Source: Gp6-AA40 sp036802945 (GTDB taxonomy: Bacteria; Acidobacteriota; Vicinamibacteria; Vicinamibacterales; UBA2999). From it: a stretch of DNA of 64,000 bases. The stretch spans positions 124,001-188,000 of the forward strand of contig DAIRVG010000001.1 of the NCBI GenBank assembly GCA_036802945.1. The letters run 5' to 3'. Positions 17,170-25,553 of the stretch are shown in pieces (the first letter of the stretch is position 1; each line of letters begins with the position of its first letter). A model generated the notes under the pieces. The model made no database searches. It had not been told where the DNA came from and saw only the letters and a list, made by a program, of their open reading frames with translations. The translations under genes and the position numbers were made by a program.

Positions 17170-19125
17170 ATGGGTGATTTACAGACAGACCAAGGCGAAA
17201 GTCTAGACCTTCGCTACGTGCCCGTGTCGGAGTTCACACGGGTCGTGGGTGCCAAGGCTGATGCGGCCGCGCGTGCGGAGGCATTCGCGGCGCTCGCGCG
17301 GATCAATACGCTGTACATGATCGCAGGCGCATGGTCGGGTCACATCGGGACGAGTTTCAGCTCGATCGAGATCATGAGCTGGCTGTTTCTCAACGAATTG
17401 CGCGACCTCGGAAAGGGGCCCGACGACTGCGATGTCTTCTTTTCATCAAAAGGTCACGACGCGCCGGCCCTCTATGCGGTCCTGATCGGCCTCGGCCTGC
17501 TTCCTGCCGATAAGCTCCATCAGCTTCGGCGGCTTGGCGGACTTCCCGGACATCCGCACGTCGAGACGCCGTACATCCAGGCGAACACCGGGTCGCTCGG
17601 CATGGGAATCTCGAAGGCGAAGGGGATGGCGCTGGCGAACCGTCTGGCCGGCAGGCCGCGCCGCATTTTCGTGCTGACGGGCGATGGTGAGCTGCAGGAG
17701 GGGCAGTTCTGGGAGTCGCTCGGCTCCGCGGCGAACATGGGGCTCGGTGAGATCGTCGCGATTATCGACCACAACAAGATCCAGTCGGACACGTGGGTCA
17801 GGAAAGTCAGTGACCTCGGCGACATCCAGGCCAAGCTGAGCGCCTTCGGCTGGCACGTGAGCCGCTGCGACGGCCACGACGTGCGCGCGCTCGAGCGCAC
17901 GTTCCGCGCGCTTGACGCCGTTACGGATCGCCCGAAAGTCATCATCGCGGACACGGTAAAAGGTCGAGGTGTCTCGTTCATGGAAGGTCCCGCCGCGCTG
18001 AAGGCGAGCGATCTGTACCTGTTCCACTCAGGCGCGCCGCCCGAACAGCAGTACCTCGATGGCTTCCAGCAACTGCTGGCGATCGCCGAGCGCGCGTGTG
18101 CTGGTCTCGGGCTCGGTTCGCTGAAGACAGAAACGCGAACGCGCAATCCGCGCCGCGAGCCGCGTGACACGCAGAACCTCGTGGCGGCGTACGGGAAGGC
18201 GCTCGTGCAGCAGGCCGATCGCCATCCCCGGCTGGTCGTGCTCGACGCGGACCTGATCAAGGATTGCGGTCTGCTCGAGTTCGCCGCGAAGTATCCGCAG
18301 CGCTTCATCGAATGCGGGATTGCGGAACAGGACATGGCGTCGATGGCGTGCGGCATGGCGCGCCGCGGTGTGCTTCCAGTCGCGCATTCGTTCGCGTGCT
18401 TCCTCTCTACGCGGCCGAACGAGCAGATCTACAACCAGTGCAGCGAGGGGTCGAAGGCGATCTACGTCGGGTCGCTTGCAGGCGTCCTGCCTGGCGGCCC
18501 CGGCCACTCGCACCAGTCAGTCCGCGACATCAGCGCGCTGAGCGCTGTGCCGAACCTGCTGATGGCTGAACCCGCGGCGGAAGCCGAGGTGCAGGCGGTG
18601 TTCGAGTACCTCGTGAACGACGCGACGGAGAGCGCCTACCTGCGACTCGTGTCGGTGAAATGGCCGCTGCCGTTCTCGTACCCGTCGAGCGTTCGCGTCG
18701 AGCCCGGCAAGGGATGGATCGTCCGCCCGGGAAACGACGCCGTGGTCTTCGGGTACGGACCGTGGATGTTGTCCAACGCCTGGCACGCTGCCGAAGAGAT
18801 TGAGCAGACGACCGGCTCTCGGCTGCGCATCGTCAACCTGCCGTGGCTCAATCGAGTGGATGCTGCGTGGCTGAAGGAAACGATCGGCCCTTGCCGCGCG
18901 ATCATCACGCTCGATAACCACTACCTCCACGGCGGGCAGGGGGAGATGCTCGGCGCGGCGGTCGCGGAGCTCGGCCTCGATCCGGCGGCGCGCGTCTCGC
19001 GCATCGGCGTCACCGAGCTGCCCGAGTGCGGCACCAACGACGAAGTGCTCGCATATCACGGGCTCGACATCGCCGGGCTCGTCCGGCAGTTCAGCGCCGC
19101 CATGCGGCAGCACACTTTTCAATGA
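17170..19125 (+). CDS. transketolase (full length)
   Basis: 651 residues with both halves in one chain. The thiamine-diphosphate motif GDGELQEGQFWE starts at residue 171, with the Asn of DHNKIQ about 30 residues on; GHIGTSFSS, SSKGHDAPALYA, and NTGSLGMGISKAKGMALA precede it. The pyrimidine domain has the Glu of CGIAEQDMASMACGMA, and a C-terminal domain follows. A basic linker around residues 318-332 (KTETRTRNPRREPR) joins the halves. Placed between a CMP-sugar synthetase and a phosphatase, with a 4-bp overlap to the latter, it probably makes a special sugar for the glycan, not the central pentose pathway, though it may do both. Confidence 0.87.
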   Translation: MGDLQTDQGESLDLRYVPVSEFTRVVGAKADAAARAEAFAALARINTLYMIAGAWSGHIGTSFSSIEIMSWLFLNELRDLGKGPDDCDVFFSSKGHDAPALYAVLIGLGLLPADKLHQLRRLGGLPGHPHVETPYIQANTGSLGMGISKAKGMALANRLAGRPRRIFVLTGDGELQEGQFWESLGSAANMGLGEIVAIIDHNKIQSDTWVRKVSDLGDIQAKLSAFGWHVSRCDGHDVRALERTFRALDAVTDRPKVIIADTVKGRGVSFMEGPAALKASDLYLFHSGAPPEQQYLDGFQQLLAIAERACAGLGLGSLKTETRTRNPRREPRDTQNLVAAYGKALVQQADRHPRLVVLDADLIKDCGLLEFAAKYPQRFIECGIAEQDMASMACGMARRGVLPVAHSFACFLSTRPNEQIYNQCSEGSKAIYVGSLAGVLPGGPGHSHQSVRDISALSAVPNLLMAEPAAEAEVQAVFEYLVNDATESAYLRLVSVKWPLPFSYPSSVRVEPGKGWIVRPGNDAVVFGYGPWMLSNAWHAAEEIEQTTGSRLRIVNLPWLNRVDAAWLKETIGPCRAIITLDNHYLHGGQGEMLGAAVAELGLDPAARVSRIGVTELPECGTNDEVLAYHGLDIAGLVRQFSAAMRQHTFQ

Positions 19126-19847
19126 CTATTCTGTTTTGGGATATCGACGGGACACTGCTCACGACCGGCAAGGCCGGTGTGCCCGCCTGGGAAGGGGCCG
19201 TTCGCGAGACAACGGGGAAGGAATTCCAGTTGTCGTCGATTCGCGTGCCCGGGCTGACGGACTACCAGATCGCGGCGCGAACCTTCGAGTTGCTGGGCGT
19301 CCCCACGACCGGCGACGTGCTCAAGCGGATGGTGACACGCTATGAGGAGCTGCTGCCCTCGACGCTTCCCTTGAAGCAAGGGCACGTGCTGCCCAATGTG
19401 CGCGAGATTCTCGAGGCGCTGCGCGCGAGGACGGACATCCGTTCGTACTTGTTGACCGGCAACACGCGCGCGGGCGCGCGGGCAAAGCTGACACACTACG
19501 ACCTGTTGAAATACTTTCCCGACGGAGGGTTCGCCGAGGATCAGGGAAACCGGTCGACGATCGCGAAGCGCGCGCTGGAACTGGCGCGCCGCAGCGGTCC
19601 GGTGACGGCCGATCGGATCTTCGTGATTGGCGATACGCCGCACGACATCGAGTGCGCGGCGCCGATCAACGCCCGCACGATCGCGGTTGCCACGGGCGGC
19701 TTCACCGTCGAAGAGTTGTCGGCATATCACCCCTGGCGCGTATTCGCCGAACTGCCGCCGCCGTCTGAGTTCCTGCGGCTCATCGAAGAGCCCGCTCAAG
19801 CCGGCCCCCATGTACCGTCGATGCCCGCTGATCCCGTCCGCGCATGA
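19122..19847 (+). CDS. HAD-superfamily phosphatase
   Basis: 241 residues, ATG overlapping the transketolase stop. HAD motifs: ILFWDIDGTLLTTG (DxD nucleophile), YLLTGNTRAGA (motif II Thr), a lysine in KRALELARRSG, and FVIGDTPHDIECA (motif IV). The cap is small and helical as in phosphoglycolate-phosphatase-like (subfamily IA) enzymes. In this operon it could remove phosphate from the ulosonate phosphate before CMP activation, the role of KdsC or sialate-9-phosphatase; that is inferred from position. Its stop overlaps the next start (ATGA). Confidence 0.82.
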   Translation: MTILFWDIDGTLLTTGKAGVPAWEGAVRETTGKEFQLSSIRVPGLTDYQIAARTFELLGVPTTGDVLKRMVTRYEELLPSTLPLKQGHVLPNVREILEALRARTDIRSYLLTGNTRAGARAKLTHYDLLKYFPDGGFAEDQGNRSTIAKRALELARRSGPVTADRIFVIGDTPHDIECAAPINARTIAVATGGFTVEELSAYHPWRVFAELPPPSEFLRLIEEPAQAGPHVPSMPADPVRA

Positions 19848-21580
19848 GGCACTTCATCCGGCACTTCCCGGCGCTCTGGCGGGCGAGCCGGCTTGCGCGC
19901 CGGTGGTATTACGCCCGGCGGAACGCCTACCCGGACTGGCGGCAGGCATTGGCTGCGGATCGGGGTTTGTGGGACTCGGCCCGCAACGCGGCACAGGGCG
20001 GGCCGCGGGTGCTGATGGCAACCGCGATTGGGTCATATGCGCATGCTGTGACGCTCGAGAGCGCGCTTGCGGCCGCGTTGACGTTCCGTGGCGCGGAAGT
20101 GCACGCGCTGCTGTGCGACGGCACCATGACCGCCTGCGCCGAATGCGAGGCGTCGCTGTATCCGAATCTTCGCCATTTCGTTGATCACGGCCCTTCGCGC
20201 GATCTATGCCGCGACTGCCGGTGGCCCGCCGAGCGTGTCTATCAGCAGCTCGGGCTGAAGGTGCACCTCATGGGCGACTCGTTGACGCCCGCCGATCGTG
20301 CCGAGGCAAGCCGCATCGCATCGTCATTGCCGCTGGATCAGATCGAAGACTTCGTCCTGGACGGACTGGCGATCGGCGAGCATGCGCACGCCGGTGCACT
20401 GCGATTTTTTGCGACCGGTTCATTGGACCAAGAGCCCCACGCGGAACCGATCCTGCGCCGCTACCTGGAATCGGCGTTGCTGACGGCGTCTGCCACGCGT
20501 CGCCTGATGCGCGAGGTGCAATTCTCGTCGGCGGTCTTCACGCACGGCATCTACGTGCCGTGGGGAATTGTCGGCGAGGTTGCGCGCCACGAGGGCGTGC
20601 GCGTGTCCAACTGGAACGTTGCCTACCGCAAGCGGCGGTTCATCTTCAGCCACGGCCACACCTACCATCACACGCTCCTGAGCGAGCCGCGCGAACACTG
20701 GGAACATCTCGACCTCTCGGCGTCACGGGAGCGCGAGCTGATGCAGTACCTCGCGAGCCGTCGCGAGGGGATGTTCGACTGGATCGTCTTCCATCGCCCT
20801 ACGAAGCAGGACCCGCAAGAGATCGCCAGGAAGATCGGCCTCGACCCGTCGAAGCCCGCCATCGGCCTGCTCACCAACGTTGCGTGGGACGCGCAGCTTC
20901 ACTATCCGGCCAACGCGTTCCCCAACATGCTCGAGTGGCTCGTGCAGACGTGCGAGTACTTCGCCACGCGGCCGGATTTGCAGCTGCTGATCCGGGTCCA
21001 CCCCGCGGAAATCAGCGGCTTCCCGCCGTCGCGCCAGCCGATCCTCGCCGAGCTTCGCAAGCGCCTCCCGCGCCTCGCGTCCAACATCATCGTCGTCCCC
21101 CCCGAAAGCGGCCTCGGCACATATGCGCTGATGTCGCTCTGTAACTCTGCCATCATCTACGGCACCAAGATGGGCGTAGAGCTGACGAGCGTCGGGCTGC
21201 CAGTGATCGTCGCCGGCGAAGCGTGGATCCGCAACAAGGGGATCACGCTGGATGCGAGCACGCCTGACGAGTATTTCCGGCTGCTCTCGCTGCTGCCGTT
21301 CGCCGAACGCCTCTCACCGCCGCAGCTCTCGCGAGCGAGGCGCTATGCGTACCACTTCTTCTTCAATCGCATGATCCCGCTGCCGTTCATCGAGCCCAAA
21401 GCGGGCTATCCGATCTACCGGCTGAAGCTCGAGCGGCTGCAGCAGTTACTGCCTGGCGCCTCACACGGCCTGGATACGATCTGCGACGGCATCCTTGCAC
21501 AAGGGCCCTTCGTTCTGCGCGACAAGGCCAGCAGGACCCCGGCCATCATCGCGGCGCCAGAACCGTCCGCGGTTCAGTGA
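19844..21580 (+). CDS. capsule-synthesis-type GT-B transferase
   Basis: 578 residues. N-terminal about 45 residues are basic and helical. RVLMATAIGSYAHAVTLESALAAAL starts a GT-B-like fold; a Cys cluster TACAECEASLYP and DLCRDCRWPAE follows at about residues 92-130. The C-terminal half has LLIRVHPAEISG, RLASNIIVVPPES and CNSAIIYGTKMGVELTSVGLPVIVAGEAW, close to the Capsule_synth (KpsC/KpsS) donor region, a family whose known members use CMP-Kdo. It follows the CMP-ulosonate genes with a 4-bp overlap and may be the transferase that uses the CMP-sugar. Confidence 0.7.
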   Translation: MRHFIRHFPALWRASRLARRWYYARRNAYPDWRQALAADRGLWDSARNAAQGGPRVLMATAIGSYAHAVTLESALAAALTFRGAEVHALLCDGTMTACAECEASLYPNLRHFVDHGPSRDLCRDCRWPAERVYQQLGLKVHLMGDSLTPADRAEASRIASSLPLDQIEDFVLDGLAIGEHAHAGALRFFATGSLDQEPHAEPILRRYLESALLTASATRRLMREVQFSSAVFTHGIYVPWGIVGEVARHEGVRVSNWNVAYRKRRFIFSHGHTYHHTLLSEPREHWEHLDLSASRERELMQYLASRREGMFDWIVFHRPTKQDPQEIARKIGLDPSKPAIGLLTNVAWDAQLHYPANAFPNMLEWLVQTCEYFATRPDLQLLIRVHPAEISGFPPSRQPILAELRKRLPRLASNIIVVPPESGLGTYALMSLCNSAIIYGTKMGVELTSVGLPVIVAGEAWIRNKGITLDASTPDEYFRLLSLLPFAERLSPPQLSRARRYAYHFFFNRMIPLPFIEPKAGYPIYRLKLERLQQLLPGASHGLDTICDGILAQGPFVLRDKASRTPAIIAAPEPSAVQ

Positions 21581-23364
21581 TTTACTCTTCCCTCGCATTT
21601 CTGATGTCGATGCTGGCGTGCGTGGCGCTGTGCGCGCTCGTCCGCCGGACGGCACCGGCGATCGGCGCGGTCGTGCCGCCTCGCGCCGATCGCTGGCACA
21701 GCGAGCCGACGCCGACGATGGGGGGTGTCGCGATCGCGGCTGCGGCGGTGCTGGGGTCCGGAGTCATCGTCGGCCAGGCGCACGCGGTGATTCCTCCCGC
21801 CGCGTGGCTGCCGATCCCGCTCGCCGCGATCGCGATGTTCGTCGTCGGCGTCCTCGACGATCGGTTCCAGCTGTCGCCGCTCGCCAAGCTCGTCGCGTCG
21901 CTCATCATCGGCGCCTTTCTGGTGTTTTCGCTGACGAGAAGTCCCGGCACGGCGCTGCCATGGACCCATACGCTGGTCGCGACGATCTGGTTTGCCGGTG
22001 TGTGCCACGCCTTCAACCTGCTCGACAACATGGATGGTCTCGCCGCCGGCGTGGCGTTGATTGCGGCGGGATTCATGGCATGGCTGCTCGCCCCGTGGCT
22101 CGGCGCGCCTATCGCGCTGTTGCTCGTCGCCTTGTGCGGGGCGCTGCTTGGGTTTCTGTACTGGAACCGTCCACCCGCGCGGCTCTTCATGGGCGACTGT
22201 GGGAGCCTCTTTGTCGGGGCTGTACTTGCCGGCGCATCGCTGATGCCGGTGCTGCAGGAGCGTACCGTGTTTCCGTGGACGTCCGTGCTGGTGGTGCTGA
22301 TTCTCGTGGTCCCGCTGTTCGATACCGGTTTCGTGCTCGTCCTTCGGAGGTTCGCGGGCCGAAGCGCCACGCGAGGCGGCACGGACCACGTGTCGCACCG
22401 CCTCGTGTCGCTTGGCTTCTCCGAGCGGAGCGCGGTGCGGATCCTGTATCTCCTCGCCATCATCGGCGGATGCGTGGCGTGGGCGCTGGTCAACGGCGGC
22501 ATCGAGCAGATGTTTCCGCTGGCCGCGCTTCTGGCTGTTGTGGTCACGCTCATTGGCATCTACCTCGCGCGTGTACCCGCGTACAACGCGCAGGATTTCA
22601 CCGCGCTCGAGAGCTCGTCGTTTGCTCCGCTGCTCAAAGACCTGACGTTCCGCTGGCACGCCGGCGAAGTGATGCTCGATCTGGTGCTGATCGCGGCGTG
22701 CTACTACTTTGCGTACCGCTTGCGGTTCGAAGGCGAGAGTCTCGATCACTTCCTGCCATACTTCACGGCGTCGCTTCCGGTTGTGCTCGGCTGCAAGCTC
22801 GCTTCGCTGTACGGCTCCGGGCTGTATCAGCGGTCGTGGGAAACGTTCGGTCTTCGTGACGTCAGCGTCGTCCTTCGCGGTGTGGTGATGGGTTCCCTCT
22901 TGTCGGTGCTGGCGGCAGCATACTTCTACCGGCTCGAGGGTTTCTCACGCGTGGTGTTCATGCTGGATGCATTGCTGCTCACGGTAGCGATCATCGGCAC
23001 GCGGGCATCGTTTCGGAGCATGAGCCTCATCGCCGCGTCGCGCAGCAAGCGGAGCCGCCGCGTGCTCGTGTATGGCGCCGGGGCGTACGGCCAGATGATC
23101 GTGCGCGAGATGCGGGCCAACCCCCAATGGCACATGAACCCCGTTGCGTTCATCGACGACGACCCGATGAAAGCGCACCGCTGGATCCTGGGTGTGCCCG
23201 TCCGCGGCACCCTGGAGCAGCTGGACACGACGATGCGCCGCTACTCTGTGGACGAAGTCATCCTCAGCAGCCCGCTGATCAACGGTCAGATTGAACACCG
23301 GATTCGCGAGGTGTGCACCGATCTCGATCGTCCCGTGCGGCGGCTGCACATGAGCATCCAGTAA
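21577..23364 (+). CDS. WecA/MraY-family sugar-1-P transferase fused to CapD-like N-terminal region
   Basis: 595 residues, GTG start overlapping the previous stop. Residues 1 to about 340 form the multi-helix polyprenyl-phosphate GlcNAc-1-phosphate transferase domain with TPTMGGVAIA, VLDDRFQLSPLAKLV, FNLLDNMDGLAAGV and ARLFMGDCGSLFVG, the Asp and Mg sites of WecA/MraY. From about 350 another four-helix segment (LDLVLIAACYYFAYRLRF) leads to a Rossmann domain, RRVLVYGAGAYGQMIVREM, as in the N-terminal half of CapD/FlaA1-type dehydratases. The chain stops there, without the second dehydratase domain. It probably starts lipid-linked repeat synthesis at the inner membrane. Confidence 0.85.
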   Translation: MIYSSLAFLMSMLACVALCALVRRTAPAIGAVVPPRADRWHSEPTPTMGGVAIAAAAVLGSGVIVGQAHAVIPPAAWLPIPLAAIAMFVVGVLDDRFQLSPLAKLVASLIIGAFLVFSLTRSPGTALPWTHTLVATIWFAGVCHAFNLLDNMDGLAAGVALIAAGFMAWLLAPWLGAPIALLLVALCGALLGFLYWNRPPARLFMGDCGSLFVGAVLAGASLMPVLQERTVFPWTSVLVVLILVVPLFDTGFVLVLRRFAGRSATRGGTDHVSHRLVSLGFSERSAVRILYLLAIIGGCVAWALVNGGIEQMFPLAALLAVVVTLIGIYLARVPAYNAQDFTALESSSFAPLLKDLTFRWHAGEVMLDLVLIAACYYFAYRLRFEGESLDHFLPYFTASLPVVLGCKLASLYGSGLYQRSWETFGLRDVSVVLRGVVMGSLLSVLAAAYFYRLEGFSRVVFMLDALLLTVAIIGTRASFRSMSLIAASRSKRSRRVLVYGAGAYGQMIVREMRANPQWHMNPVAFIDDDPMKAHRWILGVPVRGTLEQLDTTMRRYSVDEVILSSPLINGQIEHRIREVCTDLDRPVRRLHMSIQ

Positions 23365-23440
23365 TGCAAAATGCAAAAGTCAAAATGCAAACGCTGACGC
23401 CGCAAACGCATTCTGTTTGCATTTTGCATTTTGCATTTTG
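23363..23440. repeat. AATGCAAA / TTTGCATT inverted repeat overlapping a gene start
   Basis: Left arm (23363-23391) repeats the word ATGCAAA(A) three to four times; right arm (23416-23440) repeats TTTGCAT(T) three times; a GC-rich loop of about 24 bases lies between. It is strikingly AT-rich against the surrounding DNA. The right arm remains open in the frame of the next glycosyltransferase. Confidence 0.8.
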
Positions 23441-24562
23441 AGTTACACGAGCACGCTCCGCATCGGATTCGACGGTCACGGCTTCAGCTCCCCCGCCGCC
23501 GGCATCCGCCGCTATTCGATCGAGCTGGTTCGCGCGCTCCGGTCGCTCGGAGAGCCGATCGAGATCATCGCGCTCGGGGGCAGGCGGGAGTGCATTCCCG
23601 CCGGCATCGAGCGCGTGTCCGAGTCGGCCCATCCCCGCAGTAACGCCGGCTGGGCGCTGGTCGGGCTGCCGCGCACCGCGTCGCGCGCACGCGTCGATCT
23701 CATTCACGCCCCCGCCTACACCGCCCCTTTCTGGGCCGGCGTTCCCGTCGTGCTCACGATCCACGACGTCAGCTACGAAATTCATCCGGAGTGGTATCCG
23801 TACCGGCGCGACTGGCTGCGGCGGTACTTTTACCGGCGCAGCGCAACCGCCGCGGCGCGCGTGTTGACCGTCTCGGCGTTTTCCGCGTCGGAGATTGCGT
23901 CCGCGTATGGCGTCGAGCGATCGCGGATCACGGTCACCCCGCTCGGGGTACACGCGACGTTCGGGGCGGGAGACCCGAACCTGGCGCCGGACCTGCCGGC
24001 AAATGTGACGACGCCGTTTCTCCTGCACGTCGGCGACCTGCACCAGCGGCGCAACTTGCCGATGCTCGTCGATGCGATGCTGGCCGCGCGCCGTCATTTC
24101 GGCGCAGTTGCCGCGCTGTCGCTCGTGGTGGCTGGCGTCGACCGGGGCGTCAGCGACGGCTTGTGCGCGATGGCTGCGGAGGCAGGGGCGCCCGACGCGG
24201 TTGTCGTGCTTGGCGTAGTCGACGAGGACCGGCTCCGCGCGCTCTACCGCGGCGCCATGGCGTTGGTGTACCCGTCCTTGTACGAAGGATTTGGGTTGCC
24301 GCTGATCGAAGCGATGGCCAGCGGCACGCCGGTGCTGGCCTCGCACGAAGCGTCGATCCCTGAGGTGCTCGGCGGCGCCGGCTTGCTGCTCGACCCTCAT
24401 GATGTATCCGCATGGCGGGACGCGATCATCCGCGTGGTTAACGACGAGTCGCTGCGTGACGACCTGCGCGCGCGCGGGCTCGCGCGCGCGGCTACCTTCA
24501 CGTGGCAGCGCACGGCGCGGCTGACGCTTGAGGTCTATCGAGAGGCGATCCGTGCAGCCTGA
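23438..24562 (+). CDS. GT4 (group 1) glycosyltransferase
   Basis: 374 residues from the TTG at the end of the repeat; a TTG at 23417 inside the repeat would add a 7-residue repeat-encoded peptide. GT-B family 4: IGFDGHGFSSPAAGIRRYSIEL glycine loop, FLLHVGDLHQRRNLPMLVDA at the interdomain hinge, and the EX7E motif in YEGFGLPLIEAMASGTPVLAS. Length is normal. It probably adds a hexose or rhamnose from a nucleotide sugar on the cytoplasmic side. No ribosome site is visible, so the start is uncertain. Confidence 0.83.
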   Translation: MSYTSTLRIGFDGHGFSSPAAGIRRYSIELVRALRSLGEPIEIIALGGRRECIPAGIERVSESAHPRSNAGWALVGLPRTASRARVDLIHAPAYTAPFWAGVPVVLTIHDVSYEIHPEWYPYRRDWLRRYFYRRSATAAARVLTVSAFSASEIASAYGVERSRITVTPLGVHATFGAGDPNLAPDLPANVTTPFLLHVGDLHQRRNLPMLVDAMLAARRHFGAVAALSLVVAGVDRGVSDGLCAMAAEAGAPDAVVVLGVVDEDRLRALYRGAMALVYPSLYEGFGLPLIEAMASGTPVLASHEASIPEVLGGAGLLLDPHDVSAWRDAIIRVVNDESLRDDLRARGLARAATFTWQRTARLTLEVYREAIRAA

Positions 24563-25553
24563 CGTCTCTATTGTGATCGTGTCGTGGAACGGGCGGCAAC
24601 ACCTCGAGCCGTGCCTCGCGGGCGTGGCGGCTCAGACCGGCGTGGCGAGCGAAACGATCCTCGTTGACAACGGTTCTTCCGATGGCACGGGGGAGTTCGT
24701 GCGCGAGCGATTTCCATGGGTCAGGCTCGTGCAGCTTCCGGAGAACCTGGGCTTCGCCGGGGGGAACAATGCGGGCGTCCGGCATGCTCGCGGGCGCTAC
24801 GTCGCGCTGCTCAACAACGACACCTCGGCGGATCCCGGATGGCTGCGCGCGTTGCTCAGCGGCGTCGACGAGGGCGCCGGCTACGTGCTCACGACGTCGC
24901 GCATCGTCTACATGCACGACCCCGAGGTGATCGACAGCGCGGGCGACGGCCTTCTGCGGTGGGGTGGCGCGTTCAAGCGGCACCATGGTGAGTCCGCATC
25001 GGCCGCGGCCGTGACCGAAGAGGTCTTCGGCGTCTGCGGCGCCGCCTGCCTGATGCCGAAAGCGGTGTTCGACGAGCTTGGCGGCTTCGACGAAGAGTTC
25101 TTTGCGTCGCACGAGGACGTCGACCTCTCGTATCGCGCGAGGCTTCGCGGATACCGCTGTCGCTATGTCGCCAACGCGGTCGTCCGCCACGTCGGCAGTG
25201 CGACGCTCGGCACCGTGAGTCCGTTCTCCGTGTTCCACGGACAGCGCAACCTGGAATGGGTGTACGTGAAGGACACGCCGGCGAGTCTCCTGGTTCGGAC
25301 GCTACCCGGCCACGTGGTCTATGACATCGCGGCGGCAGTGCATTTCGCGCGTATCGGCATGCTGCGTCCGTACATCCGCGCCAAGGCCGCGGCGTTTGCG
25401 GGGCTGCCGCGGATGCTCGGAAAGCGCGCCGCGATTCAGCGCGGCCGCCGCGTCGGCGCTGCCGCTATCGCTCCACTGCTCGATACGCGCTGGCTCTCCA
25501 CGAAGTTGCGCGAGAAGCGCTTCGATGGGCGACTGGCGGCGGGGGCGCCATGA
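24552..25553 (+). CDS. GT2 glycosyltransferase, rhamnosyltransferase-like
   Basis: 333 residues from GTG 24552, 11 bases inside the previous gene. GT-A family 2: SIVIVSWNGRQHLEPCL, ILVDNGSSDGTGEF, ENLGFAGGNNAGV and the DXD-equivalent LLNNDT. GAACLMPKAVFDELGGFDEEFF with HEDVDLSYRARLRGY is the acceptor-side ED motif seen in WbbL/rhamnosyltransferases. The C-terminal 90 residues are helical and amphipathic. Next gene is a paralogue that starts in the ATGA overlap, so the two work in sequence on one glycan. Confidence 0.85.
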   Translation: MQPDVSIVIVSWNGRQHLEPCLAGVAAQTGVASETILVDNGSSDGTGEFVRERFPWVRLVQLPENLGFAGGNNAGVRHARGRYVALLNNDTSADPGWLRALLSGVDEGAGYVLTTSRIVYMHDPEVIDSAGDGLLRWGGAFKRHHGESASAAAVTEEVFGVCGAACLMPKAVFDELGGFDEEFFASHEDVDLSYRARLRGYRCRYVANAVVRHVGSATLGTVSPFSVFHGQRNLEWVYVKDTPASLLVRTLPGHVVYDIAAAVHFARIGMLRPYIRAKAAAFAGLPRMLGKRAAIQRGRRVGAAAIAPLLDTRWLSTKLREKRFDGRLAAGAP

